NCBI GenBank assembly: GCA_027494055.1
Contig: JAOSJO010000003.1
Location: 1-49,245 of the forward strand
DNA length: 49,245 nucleotides
Origin: Anaerolineae bacterium
Lineage (GTDB): Bacteria; Chloroflexota; Anaerolineae; Aggregatilineales; JAFGMM01
Reading direction: 5' to 3'
The notes under the pieces are model-generated. The model was not told the DNA's origin. It worked only from the letters and a program-made list of their open reading frames with translations, and made no database searches. This document shows, in pieces, positions 9,751 to 18,724 of this stretch (positions are counted from its first letter, which is position 1; every line of letters starts with the position of its first letter). Both the position numbers and the translations under genes were made by a program.

Positions 9751-10697
9751 CTATTTGAATCCGCTGAACTGGATCGAGGTCGATGATCTTCCGCCCCAGC
9801 ACGACGAAAATGACGAGCGAAGGGATGATGGCGAGGCTTGTCGCCGCCATAAGCCCGCCCCAGTCTGGGGCGCCCTGCGGCGTCTGGCTGCGGAAGATGC
9901 CGAGCGCCACCGTGAGCACGCGCACGTTCTCGTTCCGGCCCACGATGAGCGGCCAGAGGTAGTCGTTCCACGAACCCAGGAAGGTGAGGATGGCCAGCGT
10001 AATCAGCGCCGACTTGCTGAGCGGAACGGCAATGCGCCAGAAGATGCCAAACTGGCTGGCGCCGTCCAGGATGGCGGCCTCGGTGATCTCGTTGCTCAGT
10101 GAGAGGAAGAACTGGCGCAGGTAGAAGACCGCAAAGGGCGTCATCAGGAACACCGGCGCGACAATGCCCTGATAGGTGCCCACCCAACTGAGGTTGCGGA
10201 CAAACACGAAGTTCGGGATGAGCAAGACCACGCCAGGACCATCAGCCCCGTAATGTAGACGAAGAAAAGCTGGTGGCGGAGCGGAAAGCGCAACCGGGCA
10301 AAAGCGTACGCCGCCAACGCGCTGAAGGACACCTGACCGACGGTCGTGAGGCTGACACGATGATCGAGTTACGCAGGAACAGGAAGAAGTTCAACGTCTG
10401 CCCCGTTCCACCCGCTTCGACCGCGGACTTGGCGTCGACCAGCCCCAGCGCGCGCGCAAAGTTGTCCAGCGTGAAGCCGACCGGCAGCAGGGACGTGGTG
10501 TTCTGGAAGATCAGCTTGGGGTTGGTCAGCGCGGTGCGGACCACCCACCATAGCGGAAACAAAGAAATGAACGTGATCAGGATCACGAGCGCCCAGGCGA
10601 CAGCGCGGGTCCAACGGATGCCCCGCACGCGCTCACTGACCGAACCGCCGATCAAGCCGGTGTCTGCGTGCATCTCCCTCACTCCGTCTGGTTTCAT
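9751..10697 (-). CDS. ABC sugar permease, MalG/AraQ-type (frameshifted)
   Basis: The inner-membrane permease starts at ATG 10697, overlapping the previous stop in ATGA. TM1 is AVAWALVILITFISLFPLWW. The cytoplasmic EAA loop that docks the ATPase is ITEAAILDGASQFGIFWRI. After frame slips near 10350 and 10235, the frame at the 3' end gives the family's typical terminal SIQFSGFK with TAG at 9751-9753, correcting an apparent overrun to 9644. It pairs with the upstream MalF-like permease and the family-1 binding protein. Confidence 0.88.
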
Positions 10698-11649
10698 CCG
10701 CCGAACTCGGCGACATCAGCGGTGCCGGCGCGCCAATAGCGCATCTGGAAGATCGTGATCGTGATCAGGATCAGGAACAGGGCGGTTGCGATGGTTGTGG
10801 AGTACCCCATGTTGAAGCGCTCGAAGGCGTACTCGTAGATGTACCAGTAGATCACGCGCGAGGCATTCCCCGGCCCCCCTCGGTCGTGACCGCCACGGTG
10901 TCGAATATCTGGAACGAGCCAATCACGTTCGTGACCAACACGAAGGCCAGTACCGGTCGCAGCAGCGGCAGCGTGACGCTGCGAAAGATCCGCCACTCGG
11001 AGGCTCCGTCAATAGCGGCGACCTCATAGAGCGCCTTGGGAATGGTCTTCAGCCCCGCGAAAATGAGGATCGCGACATATCCTGCATGTCGCCAGACATT
11101 GATCAGGGCGATGACGGGAATGGCCTGGTCCATGGAACCCAGGAAAGGTTGTCGGGGGAAGCCCAGACCAGACAGGAACTCGTTGGCAATGCCCAGCACC
11201 GGGTCGAGCATCCACAGCCAGAGCAGCGCGACGACGACGTTGGGCAGAAGCCAGGGCAAGATGGCGACACCACGAAACCAGTTCGATCGCACGAACCGGT
11301 CCATGAGCACGGCCATGAGTAAGGCCAGTACGGTCTGGGCCGGGATGTTCCATAGTACGTATCGAACGGTCACCTTGAGCGCGTGCCAGAACTCGCCGTC
11401 TTGCAGCAGTTTTTCGTAGTTCCTGAACCCGACCGAGTTCGGGTCGCTGATGAGATTCCAATCCGTGAAGCTAATCGTCACGCCGCGCACGGCCGGCACA
11501 GCGAAGAAGATCACAAAACCAACCAGGCTCGGCAGGACGAACGCAAGCGCCAGCAAGGTCTCCCCGTTCCGTGCACGGTTCAGCAGCCGGCCGACAGTGA
11601 GCGTGTACTGACGCGCACGGGTATCTGTCTCCACGCCCTTACCTCCCAT
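10694..11649 (-). CDS. ABC sugar permease, MalF/UgpA-type (frameshifted)
   Basis: The first permease of the pair starts MGGKGVETDTRARQY and has TM1 LLALAFVLPSLVGFVIFF, the periplasmic loop WNLISDPNSVGFRNYEKLL, and the EAA loop LYEVAAIDGASEWRIFRSV. A frame slip near 10870 (CCCC run) separates the last TM, IATALFLILITITIFQM. It overlaps the lacI-type stop upstream and the next permease downstream, so the operon is translationally coupled. Substrate class is a sugar or sugar alcohol, from family and context. Confidence 0.88.
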
Positions 11650-12686
11650 GTCCTGCTGCGCCGCACGATTCTCGGATAATCAGCTCCGTCGGCAGCAGAA
11701 GCTGCCTCAGTTCTGGAATCTGCCCGTTGATAAGGTCGATGAGCATCTCGCCGGCGCGCTTCCCTGCTCGATGTCAGGCGCACGAACCGTGGTCAGCGGC
11801 GGGTTGGTATAGCGTGCCAGCCGCCAGTCGTTGTAGCTGACGACGGCAATGTCATCCGGGATGCGCAGGCCCTGTTCGTGGATGGCAGCCATCGCGCCGA
11901 ACGCCATGATGTCGTTCATGGCGAAAAGGGCTGTCGGCGGCGGTTCCTGCTTGAGCAAGGACTGCATCGCCTCGTAGCCGGTCTCCGGATCGAATACCCC
12001 GTAGCGGACCAACCCCTCGTCGTAGGGGATACCTGACGCCTCCAGTACGGCGCGGTACTTCTCGAGGCGCTCCCGTGACGTCGTCGCTACCGCTGGGGGC
12101 GCGAAACTGATGCAGGCAATGCGTCGGTGGCCCAGGCGGATCAGGTGGGTGACCGCCTCCTGCACGCCGCCCAGGTGGTCTTCGCTGACGGAACAGACGG
12201 AGGAATCGACATAGCGGGTGGAGACAACAGGGAAGCCGTCAGCCACCAGGCGCACGACATTCTCGATATCGCCGGCATCGTAGTAGTGCAGAAGAATGAT
12301 CATGCCGGCGATTTCTTTGCCCATCGCCAGCTCGATGTATTCGTCCCGGCGATTCTTCTCGCCGACGATCTCAACCAGGATGCGAAAGCCGCGCTCTTGC
12401 GTCACCTGGACGAGGCCGGTGATGATATTCGGGACGAATTCATCGATGAACACCTGCTGATGCGGTTTGACCAGCACCAATCCGATGTTGCTGCTCCAGC
12501 CCCGGGCGAGCGAGCGCGCAGCAGCATCGGGTACATAGCCCAGGTCGCGCGCCGCCTTCAGAACACGCCGGCGCGTCGCCTCGCTGATCGCGACCCCGGG
12601 ACCTCGTTCAGCACAAAGGACACGGTCGTCTGCGAGACGCCAGCGTGGGCGGCAACGTGCCTGCTGGTGATTTTCCGCCTTGGCAT
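11639..12686 (-). CDS. LacI-family transcriptional regulator (frameshifted)
   Basis: The N-terminal HTH reads MPRRKITSRHVAAHAGVSQ, then TTVSFVLNEVPG and RRRVLKAARDLGYVPDAAAR, a classic LacI DNA-binding domain with hinge. The core is a periplasmic-binding-like sugar sensor (SNIGLVLVKPHQQVFIDEF, AIFAMNDIMAFG-like segment, IPDDIAVVSYND). Slips near 12598 (CCCC run) and 11763 break the frame; joined length is about 348 residues, normal. It is the first gene of the operon it presumably controls. A strong promoter with two direct repeats lies just upstream, so autoregulation is likely. Confidence 0.9.
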
Positions 12687-12699
12687 AGAGTCGGGTCGT

Positions 12700-12759
12700 T
12701 TACTAATGCGGATTACTAATGCGTATAAGCATTATAGGACGGTGTGGATTTCGTGTCAA
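12700..12759 (-). promoter_or_regulatory. Sigma70-type promoter and operator repeats of the lacI-led sugar operon
   Basis: Read on the minus strand, TTGACA (12759-12754), a 17-base spacer and TATAAT (12736-12731) form a perfect sigma70 promoter. Just downstream are two direct copies of CGCATTAGTAA (12723-12713 and 12710-12700) with a 13-base period, between the promoter and the lacI ATG at 12686. Their place suggests binding sites for the LacI-type protein and autorepression of the whole operon. Confidence 0.75.
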
Positions 12760-12795
12760 GCAGGAGCAACAGAAGATTTCGGAGGTGCGGCGCTG

Positions 12796-12824
12796 TTGAC
12801 ACCGGCGCACGCCTGTGCTAGACT
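12796..12824 (+). promoter_or_regulatory. Sigma70-type promoter driving the phage capsid region
   Basis: TTGACA (12796-12801), a 17-base spacer and TAGACT (12819-12824) form a good promoter pointing into the phage late genes. It is back to back with the lacI promoter. The 110 bases that follow have no coding frame. Confidence 0.65.
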
Positions 12825-12937
12825 GAGCGCAACTTCATAGCACGGCTGTTCGACGACACCTTCGGGCTGGGGCGCGGGAGGCGCAGGGTCTGGGGCGGTA
12901 CGGACAGCGGAACCTCTGGCTGAGGTGAGGGATTCAT
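12825..12937 (+). other. Untranslated leader before the protease gene
   Basis: About 110 bases between the promoter and a terminator-like hairpin. It is G-rich (GGGCTGGGGCGCGGGAGG-type stretches) and holds no start codon with a ribosome-binding site. It could be the 5' part of a small RNA ending at 12988 or an antitermination leader. No known RNA family is recognised. Confidence 0.4.
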
Positions 12938-12988
12938 AAGGCCGGGGGCGCAGGACCCGTATGGGTCGCGCTCTCGGCCTTTTCTTTT
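12938..12988 (+). terminator. Strong rho-independent terminator or attenuator upstream of the protease gene
   Basis: AAGGCCGGGGGCGC (12938-12951) pairs with GCGCTCTCGGCCTT (12968-12981), 14 pairs including two G-U. The loop contains a second small stem (GACCC/GGGTC). The stem is followed by TTTTCTTTT. It stands only 12 bases before the ATG of the protease gene and downstream of a promoter, so transcription of the capsid genes would need read-through or antitermination. Confidence 0.7.
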
Positions 12989-13000
12989 GGCGAGGATGGG

Positions 13001-13841
13001 ATGCCGTACCAGAGCATCGACGAGCTGCCGCCCGAAGTGCGCGACCGGCTCAGCGCCGACGAACAGCACCAGTGGCTGGCGGTGTTCAACGAGGTGCTGG
13101 CGGAGACCGGCGACGAGGCAAAGGCCTTCGCCGCCGCGTGGGGCGCGGTGCAGAAGGCGCGACTGACGCGCGTGAGCATCAAGGCGGCGCCAGACGACGG
13201 CGCGGCGGTGGTCGAGGGCTGGGGCTGCTCTTCACCGACGAGGCTGCGCCCGACATCACCGACGAGTTCTTCAGCCACGCCACCGAGCTGCTGCTGGCGT
13301 ACTACGACTCCGGCCCGCTCTGGTACGAGCACCGCACCGACCCGGCGTACGGCGAGGACCCCATCGGCAAGCGCGTCGCGCTCACCGCGTACCCGCGCGG
13401 GCTGTGGGTCGAGCACCGCCTCGACCCGGACCACCCGCTCTACGCGCGCACGGTGCGCGAGGTGGAGGCCGGCGCGCTGGCCTACTCCAGCGACACCGCC
13501 GCGCAACTGATGGAGCGCATCGCCCACCCCCGACGCGGTGGAGATCACGCGCTGGCCCATCATCGGCTGGTCGCTGGTGCACGAGCCGGCGGAGCCGGCG
13601 CTCGGGCCGGTGTCGCTCAAGACGTTCGCAAACGCGCTCAAGGCGGCGACCGGGCGGCGCGCAGAAGCACAGGATCGAGGCGACGACACCGCTAACGCTA
13701 ATGACGCCGGACGCATCGCAGCCCAGGCGCGGGAGGCGCAAAGCGGCGACGCGGCGGCTGCGCCCGTGGGGGACGCCCCCACACCGACGGACACGCCCGC
13801 AGGCGCGGGCGACACCCATAGGGGAGGTAAGCAAGACATGA
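13001..13841 (+). CDS. Prohead protease with N-terminal ChaB-like segment (frameshifted)
   Basis: The first 55 residues (YQSIDELPPEVRDRLSADEQ ... WLAVFNEVLAETGDEAKAFA) resemble a ChaB domain found at the front of some phage head proteins. The following part is protease-like: VVEGWGLLFTDEA, FSHATELLLAYYDSGPLWYE, GLWVEHRLD, VREVEAGALAYSSD and WPIIGWSLVHEPAEP. These match the fold order of HK97-type prohead proteases, which cut the scaffold part of the capsid protein. Slips near 13229 (GGGG run) and 13530 (CCCCC run) break it. It likely ends at TGA 13839-13841, overlapping the capsid ATG, although one frame stays open straight into the capsid gene. Confidence 0.7.
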
Positions 13842-15394
13842 ACGAGGAACTGTTGCAGGGGCTGGCGGACGCTTTCGGCGTCGCGCCAGAGATCGAGACG
13901 GTCGGCGCGGCGGTCAAGTCGCTCATCGCGCAGATCGACCCCGACGCGGCGGGGGACGCCGCGCTCGAGGCGGCTGCGGCGGAGGCCGGGGCCGACGCCG
14001 GCGCCGCGATGGGCGCGGGCGAGACCCCGCCGGAAGGGGCGCGGCCCACGGGCGCGCCCATGGCGGTGGACCTGCCGGCGCTGCGCACCGCGCTCGGCCT
14101 GGCCGAGGACTCGGACGAGGCGGCCATCGCCGAGGCGCTGGCGGCGGTGCTGGAGCTGCTCACCATGCCGGCGGAGCCGGAGGCGGCCATGATGTCGGCC
14201 GGCGGCGAGGCGAGTCCTGCCGCTTCTGCCGGCGCGCCCCCGGCCAAGACCATCGACTACGCGGCGCTGCGGCGTGCGCGCGAGGCCGCGGCCCGGCGCG
14301 CCGAGGAGGCAGTCTCCGATGGCCTGCCCTACCTGGTCCCGGCGCAGGGCGGCGCCCCAGGCGCGGGCAAACGACGCGGCGCGCCGGCGCTCCTCCGGGG
14401 CGCGCGCCCGCCCGGCATCGCCGACCTGGTGGTGGCGCACCGCAACGGCGACGCGCGCACGCTCAAGGCGCTCAAGGCGGTCGGGTACAACGACGGCCCG
14501 TCAGGCGGCTACATGCTCAACCGCCTCACCTCCGAGGAACTCATCGAGCCGCTCTACGCCAAAGAGGTGGTCATGGCCGCCGGCGTGCGCGTGGAGCGCT
14601 TTGAGGGCGCCGAGAGCATGACGGTGCGTAAGATGCGCGCCGGCGCCGCCGCCTACTGGGCGGGGGCGGGGCAGAGCGTGAACGACGCCGAGGCGCAGTG
14701 GGGCATCGTCAACCTGCAGCCCAAGGAGCTGGTGGCGCGCGTGCTGGTGTACAACCGCACGCTGCGCAACGCCAACGCGCGCCTGGAGCAGAGCCTGCGC
14801 GACGACATCGTCAAGGCGATGCGCCTGGCGATGGACCGCGCGTTCCTGCTCGGCGTGGGCGCGGTGCCGGGGGCCGGCCACAGCGGCGCGGAGCCGCTGG
14901 GGCTGCTGCACACGCCCAACGTGACCGTCACCGCGCTGGGCAGCGGCAACGGCGCGCGGCCCAAGCTCGGCGACCTGATCGACGCCTACGGGCGCATCGA
15001 GGACGCCAACGTCGAGCTGACCGAGGACACGGCGTGGATCTTCCACTCGCGCACCAAGCGCACCTTCACCGGCCTGGCCGACGCCAACGGGCAGCCGCTG
15101 CTGCGCGTGGGCGGCTGGGAGAGCGGCGAGGAGGACATGCTGCTGGGCTACAAGTGGTTCACCACCACGCAGGTGCCCATCAACGTCACCGTCGGCACCA
15201 ACGATGACTGCTCGTACATCTTCCTGGGCGTGTGGTCGGAGGCGGTGGTGGCGATCAGCCTCGACGTGGAGCTGGTGATCGACACCAGCCGCTACATCAA
15301 CGAGCGCCAGACGCTCATCCAGGCCGTGACCTACGTGGACTTCGGCGTCTTCTACCCTGAAGCGTTCGAGGTCATCACCGGCGTGCGGGCGTAA
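13838..15394 (+). CDS. Major capsid protein, HK97-like, with N-terminal scaffold domain
   Basis: ATG 13838 follows GGGGAGG. The protein has 518 residues. The first roughly 190 are acidic and Ala-rich (QIDPDAAGDAALEAAAAEAG, ALAAVLELLTMPAEPE) like a cleavable delta scaffold. The capsid domain follows: GYNDGPSGGYMLNRLTSEEL, EGAESMTVRKMRAG, AYWAGAGQSVNDAEAQWG, LVARVLVYNRTLRNANARLE, a loop around AMDRAFLLGVGAVPGAGHSG, then YKWFTTTQVPINV and ELVIDTSRYINERQTLIQAV, matching HK97-fold capsid proteins of the phage_capsid family. It is one of the few uninterrupted long frames. The adjacent protease would remove the scaffold during maturation. Confidence 0.9.
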   Translation: MNEELLQGLADAFGVAPEIETVGAAVKSLIAQIDPDAAGDAALEAAAAEAGADAGAAMGAGETPPEGARPTGAPMAVDLPALRTALGLAEDSDEAAIAEALAAVLELLTMPAEPEAAMMSAGGEASPAASAGAPPAKTIDYAALRRAREAAARRAEEAVSDGLPYLVPAQGGAPGAGKRRGAPALLRGARPPGIADLVVAHRNGDARTLKALKAVGYNDGPSGGYMLNRLTSEELIEPLYAKEVVMAAGVRVERFEGAESMTVRKMRAGAAAYWAGAGQSVNDAEAQWGIVNLQPKELVARVLVYNRTLRNANARLEQSLRDDIVKAMRLAMDRAFLLGVGAVPGAGHSGAEPLGLLHTPNVTVTALGSGNGARPKLGDLIDAYGRIEDANVELTEDTAWIFHSRTKRTFTGLADANGQPLLRVGGWESGEEDMLLGYKWFTTTQVPINVTVGTNDDCSYIFLGVWSEAVVAISLDVELVIDTSRYINERQTLIQAVTYVDFGVFYPEAFEVITGVRA

Positions 15395-15413
15395 GCCGGC
15401 AGCGCCAGGGCTG

Positions 15414-15513
15414 AGACAAGCGAAGACGACCTGTGGGGCGTCCACCGCCGTCCCCGCTCGCTCTGGCGAGCGCGATGCCCTGACCGGGCGCCCCGCAGGT
15501 TCCAGACAAGCGA
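15414..15513. repeat. Nested palindrome flanked by 10-bp direct repeats, after the capsid gene
   Basis: ACCTGTGGGGCG (15429-15440) pairs with CGCCCCGCAGGT (15489-15500), 12 bp with one G-T. Inside is a perfect 7-bp hairpin CGCTCGC-TCTG-GCGAGCG (15455-15472). The structure is flanked by direct repeats AGACAAGCGA at 15414-15423 and 15504-15513, as a target duplication would be. It fills the gap between the capsid gene and the next ORF. It may be a small non-autonomous insertion or an mRNA-processing structure. Confidence 0.5.
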
Positions 15514-15524
15514 GGGAAACGACC

Positions 15525-15952
15525 ATGATGATCTACGACCTGCCCAACCAGACCGAGAGCGCGCTGCTCGCCGTCCCGGACGAGCGCACCGACTCGGTGG
15601 TCGACCTTGACGGGATCGACGTGAGCGCGTACGAGGGCAACATGGCCCTCGACGCCATGTTCGAAGCCATCGGCACGGGCACGATCAAGACCGTGACGAT
15701 CACGCTGCAGCACAACGCCGTCGCCGACGGCGCCGACGCCGGCTGGGCGAACGTGCCGGCGGACGCGCTCGTGGACCCGGACACCGGCGACCCGCGACCT
15801 TCGCCGTGGTGGGCGAGGCGGCGTACCACCAGCGCCTGGCGCTGGTGAAGGAGTTGGTGAAGCGCTACGTGCGCGCCGTGCTCACGTGCGGCAGCGCCGA
15901 CGTGGTGCACCTGGGCGCGGTGCTCCTGACCGCGCAGAAGAAGTACACGTAG
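15525..15952 (+). CDS. Phage structural protein next to the capsid gene (frameshifted)
   Basis: The protein starts MMIYDLPNQTESALLAVPDE, continues SAYEGNMALDAMFEAIG and TVTITLQHNAVADGADAGW, slips near 15790 (a missing G in CCGCGACC), and ends AVLTCGSADVVHLGAVLLTA before KKYT and TAG at 15950-15952, about 142 residues. The 'VTITLQHN ... W.. V... ' and C-terminal 'RYVRAVLT' pattern resembles small beta-rich capsid-decoration or head-stabilising proteins that follow the capsid gene. No named family is claimed. Confidence 0.55.
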
Positions 15953-15962
15953 GGAGGGCGCG

Positions 15963-16388
15963 ATGGGCGAGGCATTCCAGGACGCCAGCCGGATCTACAC
16001 CGAGCGCGACGGCTTCGCGCCGGCGCGCCTGGGCGGCGCGGTCAACGTCAAGTGGGGCGCGTTCGCCCACACCGACCTGAGCGCGAAGAAGCTCTTTACG
16101 CTGCCGGCCGGCGCGCAGATCGTGGGCTGGATCGTCGCGCCGACCGCGGACTTCGACGGCACGACGCCCGTGCTCGACCTGGGCGACGGCGTGACCGGCG
16201 ACCGGTTCGCCGCCGACCTGGCGCTGGCCAACGACACGGACGTCATCACCGCCGGCTTCGACGGCGCGGCGCTGTTCACGGCGCTGGCCGAGGACACCGA
16301 CGTGTACGCGACGTACGCCGACGGCGGCGGCGGCAGCGCCGGCGCAGCGGTCGTGGGCGCGCTGTACGCGCTCGTGGACGAAAGCTAG
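15963..16388 (+). CDS. Phage structural protein, decoration-like (141 aa)
   Basis: An intact 141-residue frame starting 11 bases after the previous stop behind GGGAGG. It reads GGAVNVKWGAFAHTDLSAKK, LPAGAQIVGWIVAPTADFDG, LDLGDGVTGDRFAADLALAN and ALAEDTDVYATYADGGGGSA. The beta-rich, Asp/Gly-rich sequence and the place between capsid and connector genes suggest a decoration or capsid-stabilising protein. No catalytic or membrane features are visible. Confidence 0.55.
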   Translation: MGEAFQDASRIYTERDGFAPARLGGAVNVKWGAFAHTDLSAKKLFTLPAGAQIVGWIVAPTADFDGTTPVLDLGDGVTGDRFAADLALANDTDVITAGFDGAALFTALAEDTDVYATYADGGGGSAGAAVVGALYALVDES

Positions 16389-16398
16389 CGCAGCATCC

Positions 16399-16443
16399 GC
16401 AGAGGGCGAGGGCGCGCGCCCTTGAGAGCGCCCCGCCCTCTGC
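16399..16443. terminator. 16-bp hairpin between decoration and connector genes
   Basis: GCAGAGGGCGAGGGCGC (16399-16415) pairs with GCGCCCCGCCCTCTGC (16428-16443), 16 pairs with one bulged A and a 12-base loop. It lies in the 77-base gap downstream of the decoration-like gene. No T run follows, so partial termination or mRNA processing are the likely roles. Confidence 0.55.
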
Positions 16444-16465
16444 AATACACCGAAAGGTCTACGGG

Positions 16466-17359
16466 GTGGAAACCATCCGTTACGCGACGCTGGCGCTGGC
16501 GCGTGAAGAGGTTGGCGCCGGGCCAGCCGACGACAGCGGCGACGCGCACCTGCTGGAGGCGCTGCGCTGGGTGAGCGGGCGCATCGACCGGCGCTTCGGC
16601 TTCAGCTTCGCGCCGGCATACGCGACGCGCCACTACGACGCGCAGGGCGACTCTATCGACGAGTTCGAGAACACGCTCGACCTGGACGCGCCGCTGCTCG
16701 AAGTCGCGTCGGTGACCGACAACGGCGGCGCGACGTGGACGCTCGACACGCACTTCCGCGCCGCCCCGCACGGGCAGTGGCACACCTGGGCGCTGCGCGC
16801 GCTGCCGGGGTCGGGCCTGGCGTGGGAAGCGGCCTGGGCCGACGACTGGCGCGAGGCCATCGCGGTCGCGGGCGTGTGGGGGTACCGGCGCGGCTACCCC
16901 GAAGCCAGCTGGGTCGATAGTCGCGACACGCTGGCCGGCGGCGGGGCGGTGGGATCGACCACCTTGACGCTCGCCGGGGGGCCGGCGGGCGCGGACGCGC
17001 ATGGGCGCGCGCCGCGCTTCTCCCCCGGCCAGCTTCTCCGCCTCGGCGACGAGTTCTGCGCGGTGCTCGCCACCGACGCTGAAGAGCAGACGCTCTCGGT
17101 GCGGCGCGCAGCGCAGGGATCGACCGCGGCGGACCATCCCGACGGGACGGCGCTGGCGGTGTGGTACCCGGAGCCGGACATCGAGCGCGCTGTCGCGCGC
17201 TGGGCCGCGTACCTGTACAAACGGCGCGGCATGTTCGAGCAGACGCAGTTCGACGGCGTGGCGGCGGTGCAGTTCCCGCCCGACGCGCCGCAGGAGATCG
17301 AGCGGGCGCTGGCGGCGTTCGCCAGCGAGGCGCGGGCGCTGAGCCTGCGCGCGGTGTGA
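16466..17359 (+). CDS. Head-tail connector-like protein (297 aa)
   Basis: GTG start at 16466. The N-terminal third (EALRWVSGRIDRRFGFSFAP, DLDAPLLEVASVTDNGG) and the C-terminal helix (ERAVARWAAYLYKRRGMFEQ) match the pattern of phage head-tail connector or adaptor proteins of the gp6 type, in which helices flank a beta part. The middle (GGGAVGSTTLTLAGGPAGAD, LRLGDEFCAVLATDAEEQTL) is an inserted beta domain with 'RFSPGQLLRLGDE', as often seen where a connector carries a virion surface domain. The frame is intact. It is followed 7 bases later by the tail-completion gene. Confidence 0.55.
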   Translation: METIRYATLALAREEVGAGPADDSGDAHLLEALRWVSGRIDRRFGFSFAPAYATRHYDAQGDSIDEFENTLDLDAPLLEVASVTDNGGATWTLDTHFRAAPHGQWHTWALRALPGSGLAWEAAWADDWREAIAVAGVWGYRRGYPEASWVDSRDTLAGGGAVGSTTLTLAGGPAGADAHGRAPRFSPGQLLRLGDEFCAVLATDAEEQTLSVRRAAQGSTAADHPDGTALAVWYPEPDIERAVARWAAYLYKRRGMFEQTQFDGVAAVQFPPDAPQEIERALAAFASEARALSLRAV

Positions 17360-17366
17360 GGCGGCG

Positions 17367-17834
17367 ATGTACGACCTGGCGGCGACGCTGGAGCGGGTCG
17401 CGCTCATGGCCGCGGCGGCGGTGCCCGACACGAAGCAGGCCTTCGCGCAGTTCTTCCGCACCTACCCCAACTTCCCGTACTGGACGCTGCGCCTGGGGCC
17501 GATGCAGGTGGAGCCGGAGGGGGAACCCTACGAGGTGCACACGCACGAGGTCGTGCTGCGGCTGGTGATCGGCCACCTGACCGAGGGCTACGACGGCGCG
17601 CTGGAGGGCCGGCTGCCCGGCTACGTCACGGAGGCGCTCGCCTACTTCCAGGCGCGCCCGACGCTGCAGCGCACGCGCGCCGACGCGCCGCTGCTGTATC
17701 TGCACCCGAACGGCGCGGCGGTCGTGCGCGCCAGCGGGTACCGCGCCTTCGTGCGCCTGGGCGAGAGCGTCCAGATCGGCGCGGAGATCACGCTGTCGGT
17801 CCCGTTCCACGCGACCATCGAACGGGCCGTCTAG
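17367..17834 (+). CDS. Tail completion / neck-like protein (155 aa)
   Basis: The protein begins MYDLAATLERVALMAAAAV and has FRTYPNFPYWTLRLGPMQVE and YEVHTHEVVLRLVIGHLTEG, ending AEITLSVPFHATIERAV. The order of an N-terminal helix and a beta domain with an internal VHTHEV strand resembles tail-terminator or neck proteins. The frame is intact and sits between the connector and the tail tube genes, the usual place for this function. Assignment rests mainly on gene order. Confidence 0.5.
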   Translation: MYDLAATLERVALMAAAAVPDTKQAFAQFFRTYPNFPYWTLRLGPMQVEPEGEPYEVHTHEVVLRLVIGHLTEGYDGALEGRLPGYVTEALAYFQARPTLQRTRADAPLLYLHPNGAAVVRASGYRAFVRLGESVQIGAEITLSVPFHATIERAV

Positions 17835-17852
17835 GTACAAGGAGAGAGATCG

Positions 17853-18697
17853 ATGGCAATCAACATCAGGCAGCTCATCGCGTTCGGCATCGACCGCATC
17901 CACTACGGCCTGCTGGACGGGAACAACAACTTCGCCGGCATTGCCGGCAGCCTGGCCGCGGGCGACGACAGCGGCGCGGGCCGGCTGCTGGGCGCGGCGG
18001 CGGCGCCGTACGAGGCGCCGGAGATGGAGCGCATCACGATCCCCGGCGACAACACGATCCAGGGCGTGTTCCTGGTCGAGCCGGAGGAACCGTCGGCGTT
18101 CGTGCTCGAGACCGGGCCGCACGACTTCGACTTCGCATCGCGCGCGCAGGGCACGGCGGTGGAAGAGGTGGGCGAATGGGACTTCAACCAGCTCCGGCCC
18201 AGCCCGCGCACCTTCGCCGGCGTCATGCTGCACCTGATCGCGGAGGCGCAGAGCAAGGCGAGCGGCTCCGACGGCAGCCCCGGCTTCTACAACGTCGTGC
18301 TCAACTCGTGCCGCATCGCGGCGCTGGGGCCATCGGGCGCGCAGAGCGGGCAAGGGCGCGCCTTCCGGTGGAGCGTGACCGCCAATCCGGTCAGCAAACG
18401 CCCGTACGGCGCGCTGCTGTCGGCGATCAGCGGCGCCGCCGAGCACGAGGACGGGTTCGAGTTCTACAGCGAAAACCGCATCGCCTGGCACGCCTTCTAC
18501 GACGAGGGCAGCGAGGGCGCGGAGACGTTCACGCTGCAATACACGCCGGCCGGCGACGGACCTCGGACAAGGTCAAGGCGTGGAAGGACGGCGTGGTCAC
18601 CGCGCTCACCGACGTGGACACGGCCACGGGCGTCGTGACGGTGACCGCCGGCGCGGCGAGCGCGCTGTGGGTCGTGATGTACGAGTACGTGCTCTAG
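17853..18697 (+). CDS. Major tail tube protein-like (frameshifted)
   Basis: It starts MAINIRQLIAFGIDRIHYGL after AAGGAGAG. Typical segments are ERITIPGDNTIQGVFLVEPE, FVLETGPHDFDFASRAQGT, TFAGVMLHLIAEAQSKAS and RAFRWSVTANPVSKRPYGAL. The frame slips near 18560 and continues SDKVKAWKDGVVTALTDVD, ending ALWVVMYEYVL. The length (about 280 residues), the beta-rich sequence and the place directly upstream of the tail chaperones fit a siphophage tail tube protein. Confidence 0.65.
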
Positions 18698-18724
18698 CGC
18701 GGCTGGAGCGGAACGGTGGAGGGC

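Noticed and set aside
12825..12990. tRNA, tmRNA or 6S RNA in the leader
   Set aside because: No cloverleaf, no CCA end, no tag frame and no 6S-like central bubble could be found.
16653..18539. 628-residue minus-strand frame opposite connector and tube genes
   Set aside because: Low-complexity Arg/Ala-rich translation with no start signal; the opposite strand holds several coherent phage genes.
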